From positions 4,712,001 to 4,776,000 of the forward strand of contig NZ_OZ257125.1 in the NCBI RefSeq assembly GCF_965279055.1: 64,000 nt of DNA, in the 5' to 3' direction. Every line of letters starts with the position of its first letter. Position 1 is the first letter of the stretch. The notes beneath the pieces are model-generated. The model was not told the origin of the DNA. It saw only the letters and a program-made list of their open reading frames with translations, and did no database searches. Positions 26,318 to 34,768 of this stretch are shown piece by piece. The translations under genes were made by a program, and so were the position numbers. The stretch comes from Hydrocarboniphaga sp965279055 (GTDB taxonomy: Bacteria; Pseudomonadota; Gammaproteobacteria; Nevskiales; Nevskiaceae).

Positions 26318-27418
26318 CTAGAGCCGCATCGGCATGATCACGTACTTGCTCGACGCGTCGCCGGCCTCGTGCAGCAGGCCACTGGACTCGGCGTTCTTCA
26401 GGTCGAGGCTAATTTCCATCGCAGTCATCACCCCAAGCGCGTCGAGCAGATAGTTCACGTTGAAGCCGATCTCCATCGCCGAGCCGGCGTAGGTGACTTC
26501 GATCTCTTCCTCGGCCTCTTCGTGCTCCGGATTGTGCGTTTGCAGCTTCAGCACGCCGGGCTCCAGCAACAGACGAACGCCGCGGAACTTCTCGTTGGAC
26601 AGAATGGCCGTCCGCGCCAGCGCGCGGCGCAGCGTTTCGCGGTCGGCGATCACGCGCTTGTCGCCATTGTCCGGAATCACCCGCTCGTAGTCCGGGAACC
26701 GGCCGTCGATGGTCTTGGTGGTCAGCTTGACGCTGTCGATATCGATCGTCGCCTGGCCCGGCGCGATGACCAACACGACTTCCTCGTCGGTGTTGTCCAG
26801 AAGCCGGCTCAGTTCGATGATGGACTTGCGCGGCAAAATGGCCTGCACCGACTCGCTCACGCCGGTGTCGCGAGTCAGCTCGCTGAACGCCAGACGGTGG
26901 CCGTCGGTGGCGACCGCGCGCAGGCGCTTCGGCGATACATCGATCAGCAGGCCGTTGAGGTAGTAGCGCACGTCCTGCTGCGCCATCGCGAACTGAGTGC
27001 GTTCCAGCAGCAACTTGAGTTCGGCTCGCTTCAGCGTCACCGACACGCCGCCAGCGGCCTGACCCATCGACGGGAACTCATCGGCCTTCAGCGACGACAG
27101 GCTGAAGCGGCTTTTGCCCGAGCGCACGGTGACCTTGTCGCCGGCAGCTTCCAGCGTCACGTCGGCGCCTTCCGGCAGGCCGCGGCAAATGTCGAACAGC
27201 TTGCGTGCCGGCACCGTGGTGCGGCCCGGGGCCAGGTTCTGCACGCGCGCGCGGCCGATCAGCTCCATCTCCAGATCGGTACCGATCACGGTCAGCACGT
27301 CCTCGGACACATCCAGCAGGAAATTGCCCAGCACCGGAAGCGTCTGGCGACGTTCGACGACGCCGATGACCGACTGCAGAGCGCCCAGCAATTCGTTTCG
27401 ACCGACTTGGATCTTCAT
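26318..27418 (-). CDS. dnaN: DNA polymerase III subunit beta (sliding clamp)
   Basis: A 366-residue protein with three clamp domains. The N-terminal segment MKIQVGRNELLGALQSVIGVVERR and the motif QTLPVLGNFLL are typical, and the C terminus ends in KYVIMPMRL, the canonical VMPMRL end that forms the peptide-binding pocket. The dimeric ring tethers polymerases to DNA. It is 253 bases downstream of dnaA and leads the dnaN-recF-gyrB run. Confidence 0.97.
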   Translation of the reverse strand: MKIQVGRNELLGALQSVIGVVERRQTLPVLGNFLLDVSEDVLTVIGTDLEMELIGRARVQNLAPGRTTVPARKLFDICRGLPEGADVTLEAAGDKVTVRSGKSRFSLSSLKADEFPSMGQAAGGVSVTLKRAELKLLLERTQFAMAQQDVRYYLNGLLIDVSPKRLRAVATDGHRLAFSELTRDTGVSESVQAILPRKSIIELSRLLDNTDEEVVLVIAPGQATIDIDSVKLTTKTIDGRFPDYERVIPDNGDKRVIADRETLRRALARTAILSNEKFRGVRLLLEPGVLKLQTHNPEHEEAEEEIEVTYAGSAMEIGFNVNYLLDALGVMTAMEISLDLKNAESSGLLHEAGDASSKYVIMPMRL

Positions 27419-27569
27419 GTCATCACCTTTCTCGGTGTTCTTTTAAAGATAAATAGCATTAGTAAGGCACGTCCGAAGCATGGGATAACTTCGGCTAACT
27501 CTTTCAACATCAACTACTTGAAACCGAAAAACGGCACTCGTCCGTCTGTTCGGTACGCACTCGGCATCC

Positions 27570-27578
27570 TGTGGACAA
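27570..27578 (-). promoter_or_regulatory. DnaA box (one mismatch)
   Basis: TGTGGACAA reads TTGTCCACA on the minus strand, one base from the TTATCCACA consensus. Confidence 0.65.
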
Positions 27579-27614
27579 CCGCTTCACTACTTTGATGCCG
27601 AGGCTCTCACAAGC

Positions 27615-27623
27615 TTATCCACA
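27615..27623 (+). promoter_or_regulatory. DnaA box (perfect)
   Basis: TTATCCACA is an exact consensus DnaA box, 37 bases from the inverted near-consensus box, in the gap between dnaA and dnaN. Confidence 0.85.
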
Positions 27624-27671
27624 GGCTTATGCGTGCCTCGTTTCACACGCTATGCACTGCCCATTGCCGCT

Positions 27672-29003
27672 TCAAAAGCTCAGCTGACGCAGCAGATTCT
27701 CGTAGTCCTCGCGAACCCGCGCATCTTCTTCCCGCAGCTTCGCCACCGTACGACAGGCGTGCAGCACGGTGGTGTGATCTTTCTCGAAAGCCGTGCCGAT
27801 CTCCGGCAGGCTGTGCTGCGTCAGTTCGCGAGCCAGACTCATCGCGATCTGACGCGGCCGCGCCAGCGAGCGATTGCGTCGCGGCGAGCGCAGCTCCTTC
27901 ATCTGGATGTTGAAGTACTTGCTGACGGTTCCCATGATGTTGTCGATGGTCACCAGCCGCTCGTAATGCGCCAGCATGTCACGCAGCGTGTGCCGCGCAA
28001 ACTCGATGCTGATGGTCTCGCCCTGCAGCCGCACGCCGGCCGCCAGACGCAGTAGCGAGCCTTCGAGCTCGCGCACGTTGGAGCGGATGTGCTGGGCAAC
28101 GAAGAACGCGACGTCGGTCGACAGGCTCAGGTGAAACTGCTCGGCCTTGGCCAGCAGGATCGCGACGCGGGTTTCCAGATCCGGCGGCTCGACCGACACG
28201 GTCAGGCCCCAGCTGAAACGCGACTTCAAACGATCGTCGAGACGGTCGAGTTCCTTGGGGAAGCGATCGCAGGTCAGCACGATCTGCTTGCGCCCGTCCA
28301 TCAGGGTGTTGAAGGTATGGAAGAACTCTTCCTGGTTGACGGCCTTGCCGGCGAAGAAGTGGATATCGTCGATCAGCAGCGCGTCGGCAGAGCGGTAAAA
28401 ACTCTTGAATTCCTCGGTATTGTTGTGCCGCAGCGCGGCGACGAACTGCGTCACCCACTGCTCGGCACCGACATACACGACACGCGCCTTGGCCGAGCGA
28501 GCCAGCAGCGCATTGCCGATCGCATGCATCAAATGGGTCTTGCCCAGGCCCGAGGCGCCGTAGATCAGCAAGGGGTTGTAGGACACGCCCGGTGCCTCGG
28601 CGACCTGCTGGCAGGCGGCGCGTGCCTGCAGGTTGGACTTGCCCTGGATGAAGCTTTCAAAGGTGTAGCGCGGATCGAGCTTGCCGTTCTGCGTCCAGCG
28701 CTCGGGCTCGACCATGGTCGGTGAAAGGCCGGCGGGGCCCGCCGCCGCGCGCGGCTCGCTCGAGGTGCCGACCTCGATCGGCAGATCGGCGCCGTCGCAG
28801 GCCAGCCAGGCGCGCTGGATCGAGCCGACGAAATCGGCGCGCACGCGCTCCATGACCATGCGGTTGGGCGCCATCACCAGCAGCCGGTCAGACAGACGCT
28901 TGACCACCAGCGGCCGGATCCAGGTGCTCAGGTCGGCGCCACTGAGCTCGCCTTCCAGCCAGCCGACGCAGCGTGACCAGGTATCGCTCTCGCCTAGACT
29001 CAT
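27672..29003 (-). CDS. dnaA: Chromosomal replication initiator DnaA
   Basis: A 443-residue initiator. Domain I begins SLGESDTWSRCVGWLEGELS. The AAA+ domain has NPLLIYGASGLGKTHLMHAIG (Walker A) and DALLIDDIHFFAGK (Walker B). The C-terminal DNA-binding domain ends with the signature EIGTAFEKDHTTVLHACRTV. The sensor and arginine motifs are present (RLKSRFSWGLTVSVEPPDLETR). ATG 29003 is used, as the longer frame needs a TTG at 29042. It melts the origin by binding boxes such as those at 27615 and 29226. Confidence 0.97.
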   Translation of the reverse strand: MSLGESDTWSRCVGWLEGELSGADLSTWIRPLVVKRLSDRLLVMAPNRMVMERVRADFVGSIQRAWLACDGADLPIEVGTSSEPRAAAGPAGLSPTMVEPERWTQNGKLDPRYTFESFIQGKSNLQARAACQQVAEAPGVSYNPLLIYGASGLGKTHLMHAIGNALLARSAKARVVYVGAEQWVTQFVAALRHNNTEEFKSFYRSADALLIDDIHFFAGKAVNQEEFFHTFNTLMDGRKQIVLTCDRFPKELDRLDDRLKSRFSWGLTVSVEPPDLETRVAILLAKAEQFHLSLSTDVAFFVAQHIRSNVRELEGSLLRLAAGVRLQGETISIEFARHTLRDMLAHYERLVTIDNIMGTVSKYFNIQMKELRSPRRNRSLARPRQIAMSLARELTQHSLPEIGTAFEKDHTTVLHACRTVAKLREEDARVREDYENLLRQLSF

Positions 29004-29225
29004 GCAGCCGGACCGGGCCCGCGCGAACGTATCGCGAGGCAACAGATCAAAGAGAGTGAGCGACGAGGCATCAAAAAAGCGCGCTATCCATAGTCATTCG
29101 TTGTACCGCTACCTCTACCGGGACGGCTGCGCCGGGCGAGCCTCAACGGATCACCTGGCGGCTCGCGATCGATCGCCGGAGTAAGCGGGGTTTATGCGGT
29201 GCGAGTTTACCCGTCCCGAACCAAG

Positions 29226-29234
29226 TTATCCACA
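29226..29234 (+). promoter_or_regulatory. DnaA box upstream of dnaA
   Basis: An exact TTATCCACA lies in the 335-base divergent gap between dnaA and rpmH. It may autoregulate dnaA or belong to the origin. The rest of the gap (29004-29225) shows no gene or further exact box. Confidence 0.8.
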
Positions 29235-29274
29235 GCCGTCCTGAGGACGGTTCAACCCTGTCCAAAGAATCCGC

Positions 29275-29304
29275 TTGTGAGCCGGAGCGGCTTGCCGCTA
29301 CAAT
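29275..29304 (+). promoter_or_regulatory. Sigma-70 type promoter of rpmH
   Basis: TTGTGA (29275-29280) and TACAAT (29299-29304) are separated by 18 bases and lie 35 bases before the rpmH ATG. Confidence 0.65.
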
Positions 29305-29338
29305 CCGCGCCCTTTTTTGCTGTTGCCGATGACTCGCC

Positions 29339-29476
29339 ATGAAACGTACCTTTCAGCCGCATTCGCTGCGCCGTAAGCGCACCCACGGTTTCCGTGCCCG
29401 CATGGCAACCGTCGGTGGCCGCAAGGTCCTGGCCCGTCGTCGCGCCAAGGGCCGCGCCAACCTGACGCCGGTCTAA
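29339..29476 (+). CDS. rpmH: 50S ribosomal protein L34
   Basis: A 45-residue very basic protein starting MKRTFQPHSLRRKRTHGFRA and continuing with RMATVGGRKVLARRRAKGRA, then NLTPV. This is the L34 sequence almost throughout, a component of the large ribosomal subunit. The usual end is LTV; here a proline makes LTPV. It lies at the head of the rpmH-rnpA-yidD-yidC-mnmE run, 28 bases before rnpA. Confidence 0.97.
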   Translation: MKRTFQPHSLRRKRTHGFRARMATVGGRKVLARRRAKGRANLTPV

Positions 29477-29504
29477 AAGCTGCAGCGGCCGGGCGCGAGC
29501 GCCT

Positions 29505-29864
29505 TTGCGCTTCCCCCGGCGTTCCCGCCTGCTGAATCCCGCGGACTTCGAGCGGGTCTTCAAAAGCGGCAGGCGTGAAACCACGCCGCTGCTGACCGCT
29601 GTCGTCGTCGCCAGCGCCATCGATCAGGCTCGGCTGGGACTGGCGATTTCCAAGAAGCAGGCCGCGCTGGCAGTGGACCGCAACCGGCTCAAGCGCCAGA
29701 TCCGCGCCAGCTTTCGCGAAGCCCAGGATCGCCTGCCGGCCTGCGATATCGTCATCATGGCCAAACCCATGGCAAAGGCCCGTCCCCGCGACGAGTTCAA
29801 TGCCGATCTGCAGAAGCTCTGGATCCGCATCGCCCAACGATGGTCCGCATCCTCGTCCTCCTGA
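29505..29864 (+). CDS. rnpA: Ribonuclease P protein component
   Basis: A 119-residue basic protein. The RNR motif region reads AVDRNRLKRQIRASFRE and the N terminus RFPRRSRLLNPADFERVF is typical. It binds RNase P RNA to process tRNA 5' ends. The start is a TTG at 29505, a common situation for rnpA next to rpmH. Its 3' end overlaps yidD by 25 bases. The C-terminal serine run SASSSS is unconstrained and arises in the overlap. Confidence 0.95.
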   Translation: MRFPRRSRLLNPADFERVFKSGRRETTPLLTAVVVASAIDQARLGLAISKKQAALAVDRNRLKRQIRASFREAQDRLPACDIVIMAKPMAKARPRDEFNADLQKLWIRIAQRWSASSSS

Positions 29865-30097
29865 TCCGCTTCTACCAGCGCTACGTCAGCTCGCTGCTGC
29901 CGCCGCGTTGCCGCTTTTATCCTTCCTGTTCGCACTACGCGGTCGAGGCCTTGCAACAGCACGGTCTTGCGCGAGGCGCTACGCTAGCGCTGCGGCGTAT
30001 CGTCCGCTGCCACCCGCTTAACCCCGGCGGCCTCGATCCCGTGCCGCCCGCCGGTCGTGTCGACCGGCCTTCCTGCTGCAGCCTACACAAGCACTAG
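29840..30097 (+). CDS. yidD: Membrane protein insertion efficiency factor YidD
   Basis: An 85-residue protein with the family pattern LIRFYQRYVSSLLPPRCRFY followed by PSCSHYAVEAL and RIVRCHPLNPGGLDPVP, including the three conserved cysteines. An amphipathic N-terminal helix attaches it to the inner membrane, where it assists YidC. It overlaps rnpA by 25 bases in another frame and is six bases before yidC. Confidence 0.95.
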   Translation: MVRILVLLIRFYQRYVSSLLPPRCRFYPSCSHYAVEALQQHGLARGATLALRRIVRCHPLNPGGLDPVPPAGRVDRPSCCSLHKH

Positions 30098-30103
30098 AAC
30101 CTC

Positions 30104-31807
30104 ATGGAAAACCGTCGCTTTATCCTGCTTGCCGTGCTCGGCGTGCTGATCTTTTTCATCTATCAGGCGTGGCAGACCGAACACGGCCCGAAGCCGGAGC
30201 TGAGCCCGCCGGACACCGCGGCAACCCAGGCGACGCTGGCCGAGAACGCCAAGAGCGACAGCGACGTGCCGACCATCGGCGTGCCGGATACCGCAACGAC
30301 GGCGCCGGCGGTTCCCGGTGACGCGCCGGCGCCGGTCCAGCACGCGCGCATCGAAGTGCGCACCGATCTGTATGTCGGCGAGATCGCCAGCCTCGGCGGC
30401 GACCTGCGTCGGCTCGAGCTGATCGGCTATCCGCTGTCGAAGAAGCAGCCCGAAAAGAACGTGCCGCTGTTCAATGACCGCGACGGCCATTTCTACGTGC
30501 TGCAGAGCGGCGTCGCCGGCTCGGACAAGGCGCTGGGCAGCCATCTCGACGAATTCAGCAGCGCCCAGTCCGAATACAAAATGGCCGACGGCGCCGACAC
30601 GCTCGACGTGCCGCTGCAGCGCACCGACGCCGCCGGCAACAAGGTGGTGAAGACCTACCGCTTTCATCGCGGCAGCTACGAAATCGAGCTGATCCAGCAG
30701 GTCGTCAACGGCAGCGCTGAGCCGCTGACCGCGAGCCCGTATGTGCGCATCGTGCGCACGCCGGTGCCGGTCGCAGAAGAGCCGCGCTTCGTCCACACCT
30801 ATACCGGTTTCGGCGTGTATGAAGCCAAGCCCGGCTCGGACGCCTATCGCTTCCGCAAGCATTCGTTCAAGGATCTGGACAAGGAAAGCTACAGCGTCGA
30901 CCAGACCGGCGGCTGGATCGCGATGCTGCAGCACTACTTCGTCGCTGCGATTTTGCCGCCGAGCGATCAGAAGAATCATTTCGAAGGCAAGCCGGGCAAG
31001 GATCAGCGTTACGTCGCGCAGTACCTCGGCGCGGTGGCGACGATCGCGCCCCAGGCCGAGCAGACGTTCACCACCAAACTTTACGTCGGCCCCAAATTGC
31101 AGGACTCGATCGGCAAGGCTGCCAAGGGGCTGGAGCTGACGGTCGACTACGGCTTCCTCACCGCGATCTCCGAGCCGCTGTTCTGGCTGATGGAAAAGCT
31201 GCATCACTACACCGGCAACTGGGGTGTCGCGATCATCCTGCTGACGATCATCGTCAAGGTCGCGTTCTATCCGCTGTCGGCGGCGCAATACCGGTCTGCT
31301 GCAAAAATGCGCAAGTTCGCGCCGCGCATCGCCGACTTGAAAGAGCGTTACGCCGGTGATCGCGAGCGCATGTCCAAGGCGATGATGGATCTGTACAAGA
31401 AAGAAGGCTTCAACCCGCTGGCCGGCTGCTGGCCGCTGCTGGTGCAGATGCCGGTGTTCTTCGCGCTGTACTGGGTGTTCCTGGAAAGCGTCGAGCTGCG
31501 CCAGGCCGACTTCGCGCTGTGGATCAACGATCTGACCTCACCCGATCCGTTCTTCGTGCTGCCGGTGATCTACGGCATCAGCATGTTCGTGATGCAGCGC
31601 CTGTCCGGGCAGAGCGCGACGATGGACCCGATGCAGCAGAAGATGATGAACGTGATGCCGATCGCGCTGACCGGTTTCTTCGCGTTCTTCCCGGCGGGTC
31701 TGGTGCTGTACTGGTGCGTGTCCAACATCATCAGCATCAGCCAGCAGTACTACGTGACCAACAAGATCACCCGCGAAGAACAGCTCAAGCTGAAGACCTC
31801 GAAGTAG
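30104..31807 (+). CDS. yidC: Membrane protein insertase YidC
   Basis: A 567-residue inner-membrane insertase (Oxa1 family, Gram-negative type). The first membrane segment is FILLAVLGVLIFFIYQAW. A large periplasmic P1 domain covers about residues 60-345. The conserved core then begins near YGFLTAISEPLFWLMEKLH, with KVAFYPLSAAQYRSAAKM (functional arginine in the groove) and NPLAGCWPLLVQMPVFFALY. The end KITREEQLKLKTSK is basic. It inserts membrane proteins with or without SecYEG. Confidence 0.97.
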   Translation: MENRRFILLAVLGVLIFFIYQAWQTEHGPKPELSPPDTAATQATLAENAKSDSDVPTIGVPDTATTAPAVPGDAPAPVQHARIEVRTDLYVGEIASLGGDLRRLELIGYPLSKKQPEKNVPLFNDRDGHFYVLQSGVAGSDKALGSHLDEFSSAQSEYKMADGADTLDVPLQRTDAAGNKVVKTYRFHRGSYEIELIQQVVNGSAEPLTASPYVRIVRTPVPVAEEPRFVHTYTGFGVYEAKPGSDAYRFRKHSFKDLDKESYSVDQTGGWIAMLQHYFVAAILPPSDQKNHFEGKPGKDQRYVAQYLGAVATIAPQAEQTFTTKLYVGPKLQDSIGKAAKGLELTVDYGFLTAISEPLFWLMEKLHHYTGNWGVAIILLTIIVKVAFYPLSAAQYRSAAKMRKFAPRIADLKERYAGDRERMSKAMMDLYKKEGFNPLAGCWPLLVQMPVFFALYWVFLESVELRQADFALWINDLTSPDPFFVLPVIYGISMFVMQRLSGQSATMDPMQQKMMNVMPIALTGFFAFFPAGLVLYWCVSNIISISQQYYVTNKITREEQLKLKTSK

Positions 31808-31835
31808 TGTCTTAAGCCGCAATGGGAATGCGGTC

Positions 31836-33191
31836 GTGACGACGGACACCATTGCCGCGATCGCGACCGCCGCCGGACGCGGCGCGATCGGTTTGCTGCG
31901 GTTGAGCGGACCGCAGGCGCGCACGATCGCCGAAAAAATCTGCGGCTCCCTGCCGCCGCCGCGACAGGCCGGCCTGCGCGCTTTTCGCGATGCCGACGGC
32001 AACGTGCTGGATCGCGGCCTGGTGCTGACCTTCATCGCGCCGAATTCCTACAGCGGCGAAGACCTGGTCGAACTGCAGGCGCACGGCGGGCCGGTGCTGC
32101 TCGATCTGCTGTTACAGGCCGCTTGCTATGCCGGCGCTCGAGTCGCGCGGCCCGGCGAATTTTCCGAGCGCGCTTTCGTCAACGGCCGTCTCGATCTGGC
32201 ACAGGCCGAAGCGGTCGCCGATCTGATCGACGCCTCGAGTCGCGAAGCCGTCACCGCCGCGCAGCGCTCGCTCGAAGGCGAGTTCTCGCGACAGGTGCGG
32301 GCGCTCGCCGACGAGCTGATGCAGATCCGCGCGTGGATCGAAGGCGCGCTGGATTTCTCCGATGAAGACATCGACTGGCTCGCCGATGCGCAGCTGCATC
32401 AGCGACTGGCCACATGGCGCCAGGCACTCGCGCTGCTGCAGAAGCAGACCCTGCAGGGACGCCGCTTGCGCGACGGCCTGATCGTCGCGATCGCCGGCCA
32501 GCCCAACGTCGGCAAGAGCAGCCTGCTGAATCGCCTCGCCGGCGTCGACGCCGCGATCGTCAGCGAACAGGCTGGCACCACGCGCGACCTGCTGCGCGAA
32601 CACCTGGTCATCGACGGCCTGCCGATCACCGTGATCGACACCGCTGGCTTGCGCGACACCCAGGATCCGATCGAGCGCGAAGGCATACGCCGCGCGTGGA
32701 ATGCGCTGGAAAAAGCCGAGGCCATCCTGTTCGTCGTCGACGATCGCGATGGCGACGCGACGGCGGATCAGCAGCTGCTCGCACGCCTGGACTCGCAAAT
32801 CCCGCGGCTGTTGATCCGCAACAAATGCGATCTGAGCGGCGCCGCGCCGCAGCGTCACGAAACATCAGGAGCAGTCGAACTCCGAGTCAGCGCCGCCACC
32901 GGCGCCGGCTTCGATCTGCTGCGTAACGAGCTGCGCACACTTGCCGGCTGGAACAGCAGCGCCGCCGACAAGCAAAGCAGCTTCACCGCCCGCACCCGCC
33001 ACGTCGTCGCACTCGACGCTTGCGGCCAGCACGCACGGCTCGCGCATCAAGGTCTGGAGCGCAAGCAGGCCGCCGAAACCATCGCCGAAGAACTACGGCT
33101 GGCTCAGCAACAGCTGGGCGAAATCACCGGCGCCGTCAGCACCGATGATTTGCTCGGCACCATCTTCTCCAGCTTCTGCATCGGAAAATAG
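31836..33191 (+). CDS. mnmE: tRNA modification GTPase MnmE (TrmE)
   Basis: A 451-residue GTPase that with MnmG installs the cmnm5 group on U34 of tRNAs. The N-terminal formyl-THF binding domain begins TIAAIATAAGRGAIGLLRLSG. The G domain has AIAGQPNVGKSSLLNRL, the K-loop/switch region EQAGTTRDLL, DTAGLRD and NKCD. The C terminus is SFCIGK with the catalytic cysteine. It starts at GTG 31836. Its last 18 bases are repeated at 34751-34768 and bound a small insertion. The mnmG gene does not follow. Confidence 0.96.
   Translation: MTTDTIAAIATAAGRGAIGLLRLSGPQARTIAEKICGSLPPPRQAGLRAFRDADGNVLDRGLVLTFIAPNSYSGEDLVELQAHGGPVLLDLLLQAACYAGARVARPGEFSERAFVNGRLDLAQAEAVADLIDASSREAVTAAQRSLEGEFSRQVRALADELMQIRAWIEGALDFSDEDIDWLADAQLHQRLATWRQALALLQKQTLQGRRLRDGLIVAIAGQPNVGKSSLLNRLAGVDAAIVSEQAGTTRDLLREHLVIDGLPITVIDTAGLRDTQDPIEREGIRRAWNALEKAEAILFVVDDRDGDATADQQLLARLDSQIPRLLIRNKCDLSGAAPQRHETSGAVELRVSAATGAGFDLLRNELRTLAGWNSSAADKQSSFTARTRHVVALDACGQHARLAHQGLERKQAAETIAEELRLAQQQLGEITGAVSTDDLLGTIFSSFCIGK
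33174..33191 (+). repeat. Left attachment-site repeat in the mnmE 3' end
   Basis: TTCTGCATCGGAAAATAG, ending in the mnmE stop codon, recurs at 34751-34768 with one mismatch; including the preceding CCAGC the match is 22 of 23. The mnmE 3' end is the integration site of SGI1-type islands. Confidence 0.75.
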
Positions 33192-33442
33192 GTTTGGATA
33201 CAGATGGACGCTATTGGACAAGGTAAAAGAGGCGGGCCGAAACAGCGCGACCGCCTGAAGCGATTATCGCGACCTGCTTAAGCGCCTCTTTGACTACGCA
33301 CAAGATCGTCTGCTGATCGTTGCGAACCGGGTCGACATGATCCCTCCAAAGTCCGCCGCTGTCTCCAAGAGCCGGGACGAACCTCTCGGTGGGAGATATC
33401 CGGATCTGTATCTCGCGGCTTTTCGTGGGTGTCGGCGATCTG

Positions 33443-34507
33443 TTACTTGGTCAAAATCGCATTAAGCGCTTTATTGATGTAGTAGTTGCTCCGCCCCACC
33501 TTTCTCTTGACTAGGAAGCCGCTCGCCGTGAGGGCTTCCAAGTATTTGGTGGCGGTAATCCTTGAGACGCCGAGATCTTCCTGGATGAACTCGATCTTCG
33601 TGTATGGGTGACTGAAGAGGTTGTTGATCAGGTCCTGGCTGTAGATCTTCGGATGCTGGTCGCGGATTCGGTGCTTCACGTCGAGCAGCGCTTGCTTGAT
33701 CGCGGTGACCATGGCAATCGCCTCGCGCGCCGTGCTTTCAACCGCGGTCAGCATGTAAATCACCCACTCTTCCCAAGTGTCGTTTTCACGGACCGTCTGC
33801 AGCAGGCGGTAATAGTCCGACTTGGTCCTGACGATGTACCGGCTCAGGTAGAGAACGGGGATGTCCAGCAGCCCCTCTTTGACCAGATACAGCACGTTGA
33901 TGATGCGGCCGGTTCTGCCGTTGCCGTCGTAGAAGGGGTGGATGGTCTCGAACTGGTGGTGGATCAGCGCCATGCGGATCAGCGGGTCCAGATCCGATAG
34001 CGCCGGGTCGTTGATGAACTTCTCAAGGCCGGTCATCAGGTCGGGCAGCAGTTGCGGCGATGGCGGCGTGTAGATCACGCGACCGGCTCCGTCCTTCAAG
34101 GCGGTGCCCGGCACCTTCCGAAAGCCGGCCTTGTTGCTTTCCAGTTCTGCCTGGATTTCGAGGATGTGTTTGCTGGTGAGCAGGCCCGACGAATTCACCG
34201 CCTCATAACCCCGCCAGAGTGCCTGCCGATAACGCAGCACTTCCTTGGCGGCCGGGTTGGTTGTGCTGTCGGGCGAGGCGGCGTCCTGGTAGAGCTCGTC
34301 ATGGGTGGTGACGATGTTCTCGATTTCGGAGCTGTCCTTGGCTTCCTGCATGCCGAGGGTGTTGATCAGGATGCCCTGGTGGGGAATCGAGGCGACCAGG
34401 CCTTTCAGCTCCGCCAGGTGGCGGCTGGCGCTGGCCAGCTTTTTCAGGACCGCCGGCGTCTCGAAGCGGACCGCATCCAGGTTATCGAGGGGAGCGAGCG
34501 TGGTCAT
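33443..34507 (-). CDS. Fic-domain protein with C-terminal winged helix
   Basis: A 354-residue protein. The catalytic Fic motif HPFYDGNGRTGR is intact at residues 190-201, predicting AMPylation or a related transfer using His190. An inhibitory-helix motif of the S-x-x-x-E-N type is present at residues 59-64 (SSEIEN), so the enzyme should be self-inhibited (class II). The C-terminal 60 residues (FIQEDLGVSRITATKYLEAL, VKRKVGRSNYYI) look like a winged helix. The architecture resembles stand-alone Fic proteins such as the Shewanella one of known structure. Targets are unknown. It lies inside the mnmE mini-island. Confidence 0.88.
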   Translation of the reverse strand: MTTLAPLDNLDAVRFETPAVLKKLASASRHLAELKGLVASIPHQGILINTLGMQEAKDSSEIENIVTTHDELYQDAASPDSTTNPAAKEVLRYRQALWRGYEAVNSSGLLTSKHILEIQAELESNKAGFRKVPGTALKDGAGRVIYTPPSPQLLPDLMTGLEKFINDPALSDLDPLIRMALIHHQFETIHPFYDGNGRTGRIINVLYLVKEGLLDIPVLYLSRYIVRTKSDYYRLLQTVRENDTWEEWVIYMLTAVESTAREAIAMVTAIKQALLDVKHRIRDQHPKIYSQDLINNLFSHPYTKIEFIQEDLGVSRITATKYLEALTASGFLVKRKVGRSNYYINKALNAILTK

Positions 34508-34521
34508 CGGCAGTCCGGCCT

Positions 34522-34691
34522 ACATGTATAGAAAAACACAATTTCTATACACACAGTATCAGACATGTATAGATTTACGCCGAGGCGTTTACGCGTGGAG
34601 GGATACGGGTTTTCGAGGCCCGCCCCGATCCACCGATCCACATGTATAAAAAAGCGCGTTCTGTTTACATGTCGGTATCGACTTGTATAGC
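34522..34691. promoter_or_regulatory. Repeated ACATGTATAGA motifs upstream of fic
   Basis: Copies are ACATGTATAGAAA (34522-34534), inverted TTTCTATACACAC (34542-34554), ACATGTATAGATT (34563-34575), ACATGTATAAAAA (34640-34652) and a weak ACTTGTATAGC (34681-34691). The first three lie directly upstream of the fic ATG and look like operator half-sites, possibly for its own winged-helix domain. Confidence 0.6.
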
Positions 34692-34750
34692 GGCGGCTCT
34701 ATTTCTTAATGCCAGGCTTAAGAAACAGCGGCTTAGATCCGTTCGCCAGC

Positions 34751-34768
34751 TTCTGCATCGGCAAATAG
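34751..34768 (+). repeat. Right attachment-site repeat
   Basis: TTCTGCATCGGCAAATAG repeats the last 18 bases of mnmE with one change (A to C). It marks the right end of the insertion and represents the sequence that once followed, or still mimics, the mnmE end. Confidence 0.75.

Larger units (their letters stand above)
27419..27671. other. dnaA-dnaN intergenic region, probable part of oriC
   Basis: This 253-base gap is AT-rich relative to its surroundings, notably 27440-27464 (ttttaaagataaatagcatt and onward), a candidate unwinding element. It has a perfect DnaA box at 27615-27623 and a one-mismatch box at 27570-27578. It must also contain the dnaN promoter. Origins in this position are known in pseudomonads. 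Confidence 0.6.
33192..34768. mobile_element. Small genomic-island remnant inserted at mnmE
   Basis: About 1.58 kb bounded by the 18-base mnmE-end repeat. It is visibly poorer in GC than the flanks and carries one intact gene, a Fic protein on the minus strand, plus AT-rich repeats upstream of it. No integrase or excisionase is present, so it is either an internally deleted island or one moved by an integrase in trans. The first 250 bases (33192-33442) hold no convincing gene, only a startless open stretch from 33259. Confidence 0.65.

Noticed and set aside
33259..33466. A startless open stretch in the mini-island (LLKRLFDYAQDRLL, VANRVDMIPPK)
   Set aside because: It looks somewhat protein-like but is short, follows a stop codon, and matches no family I know; not called as a pseudogene.
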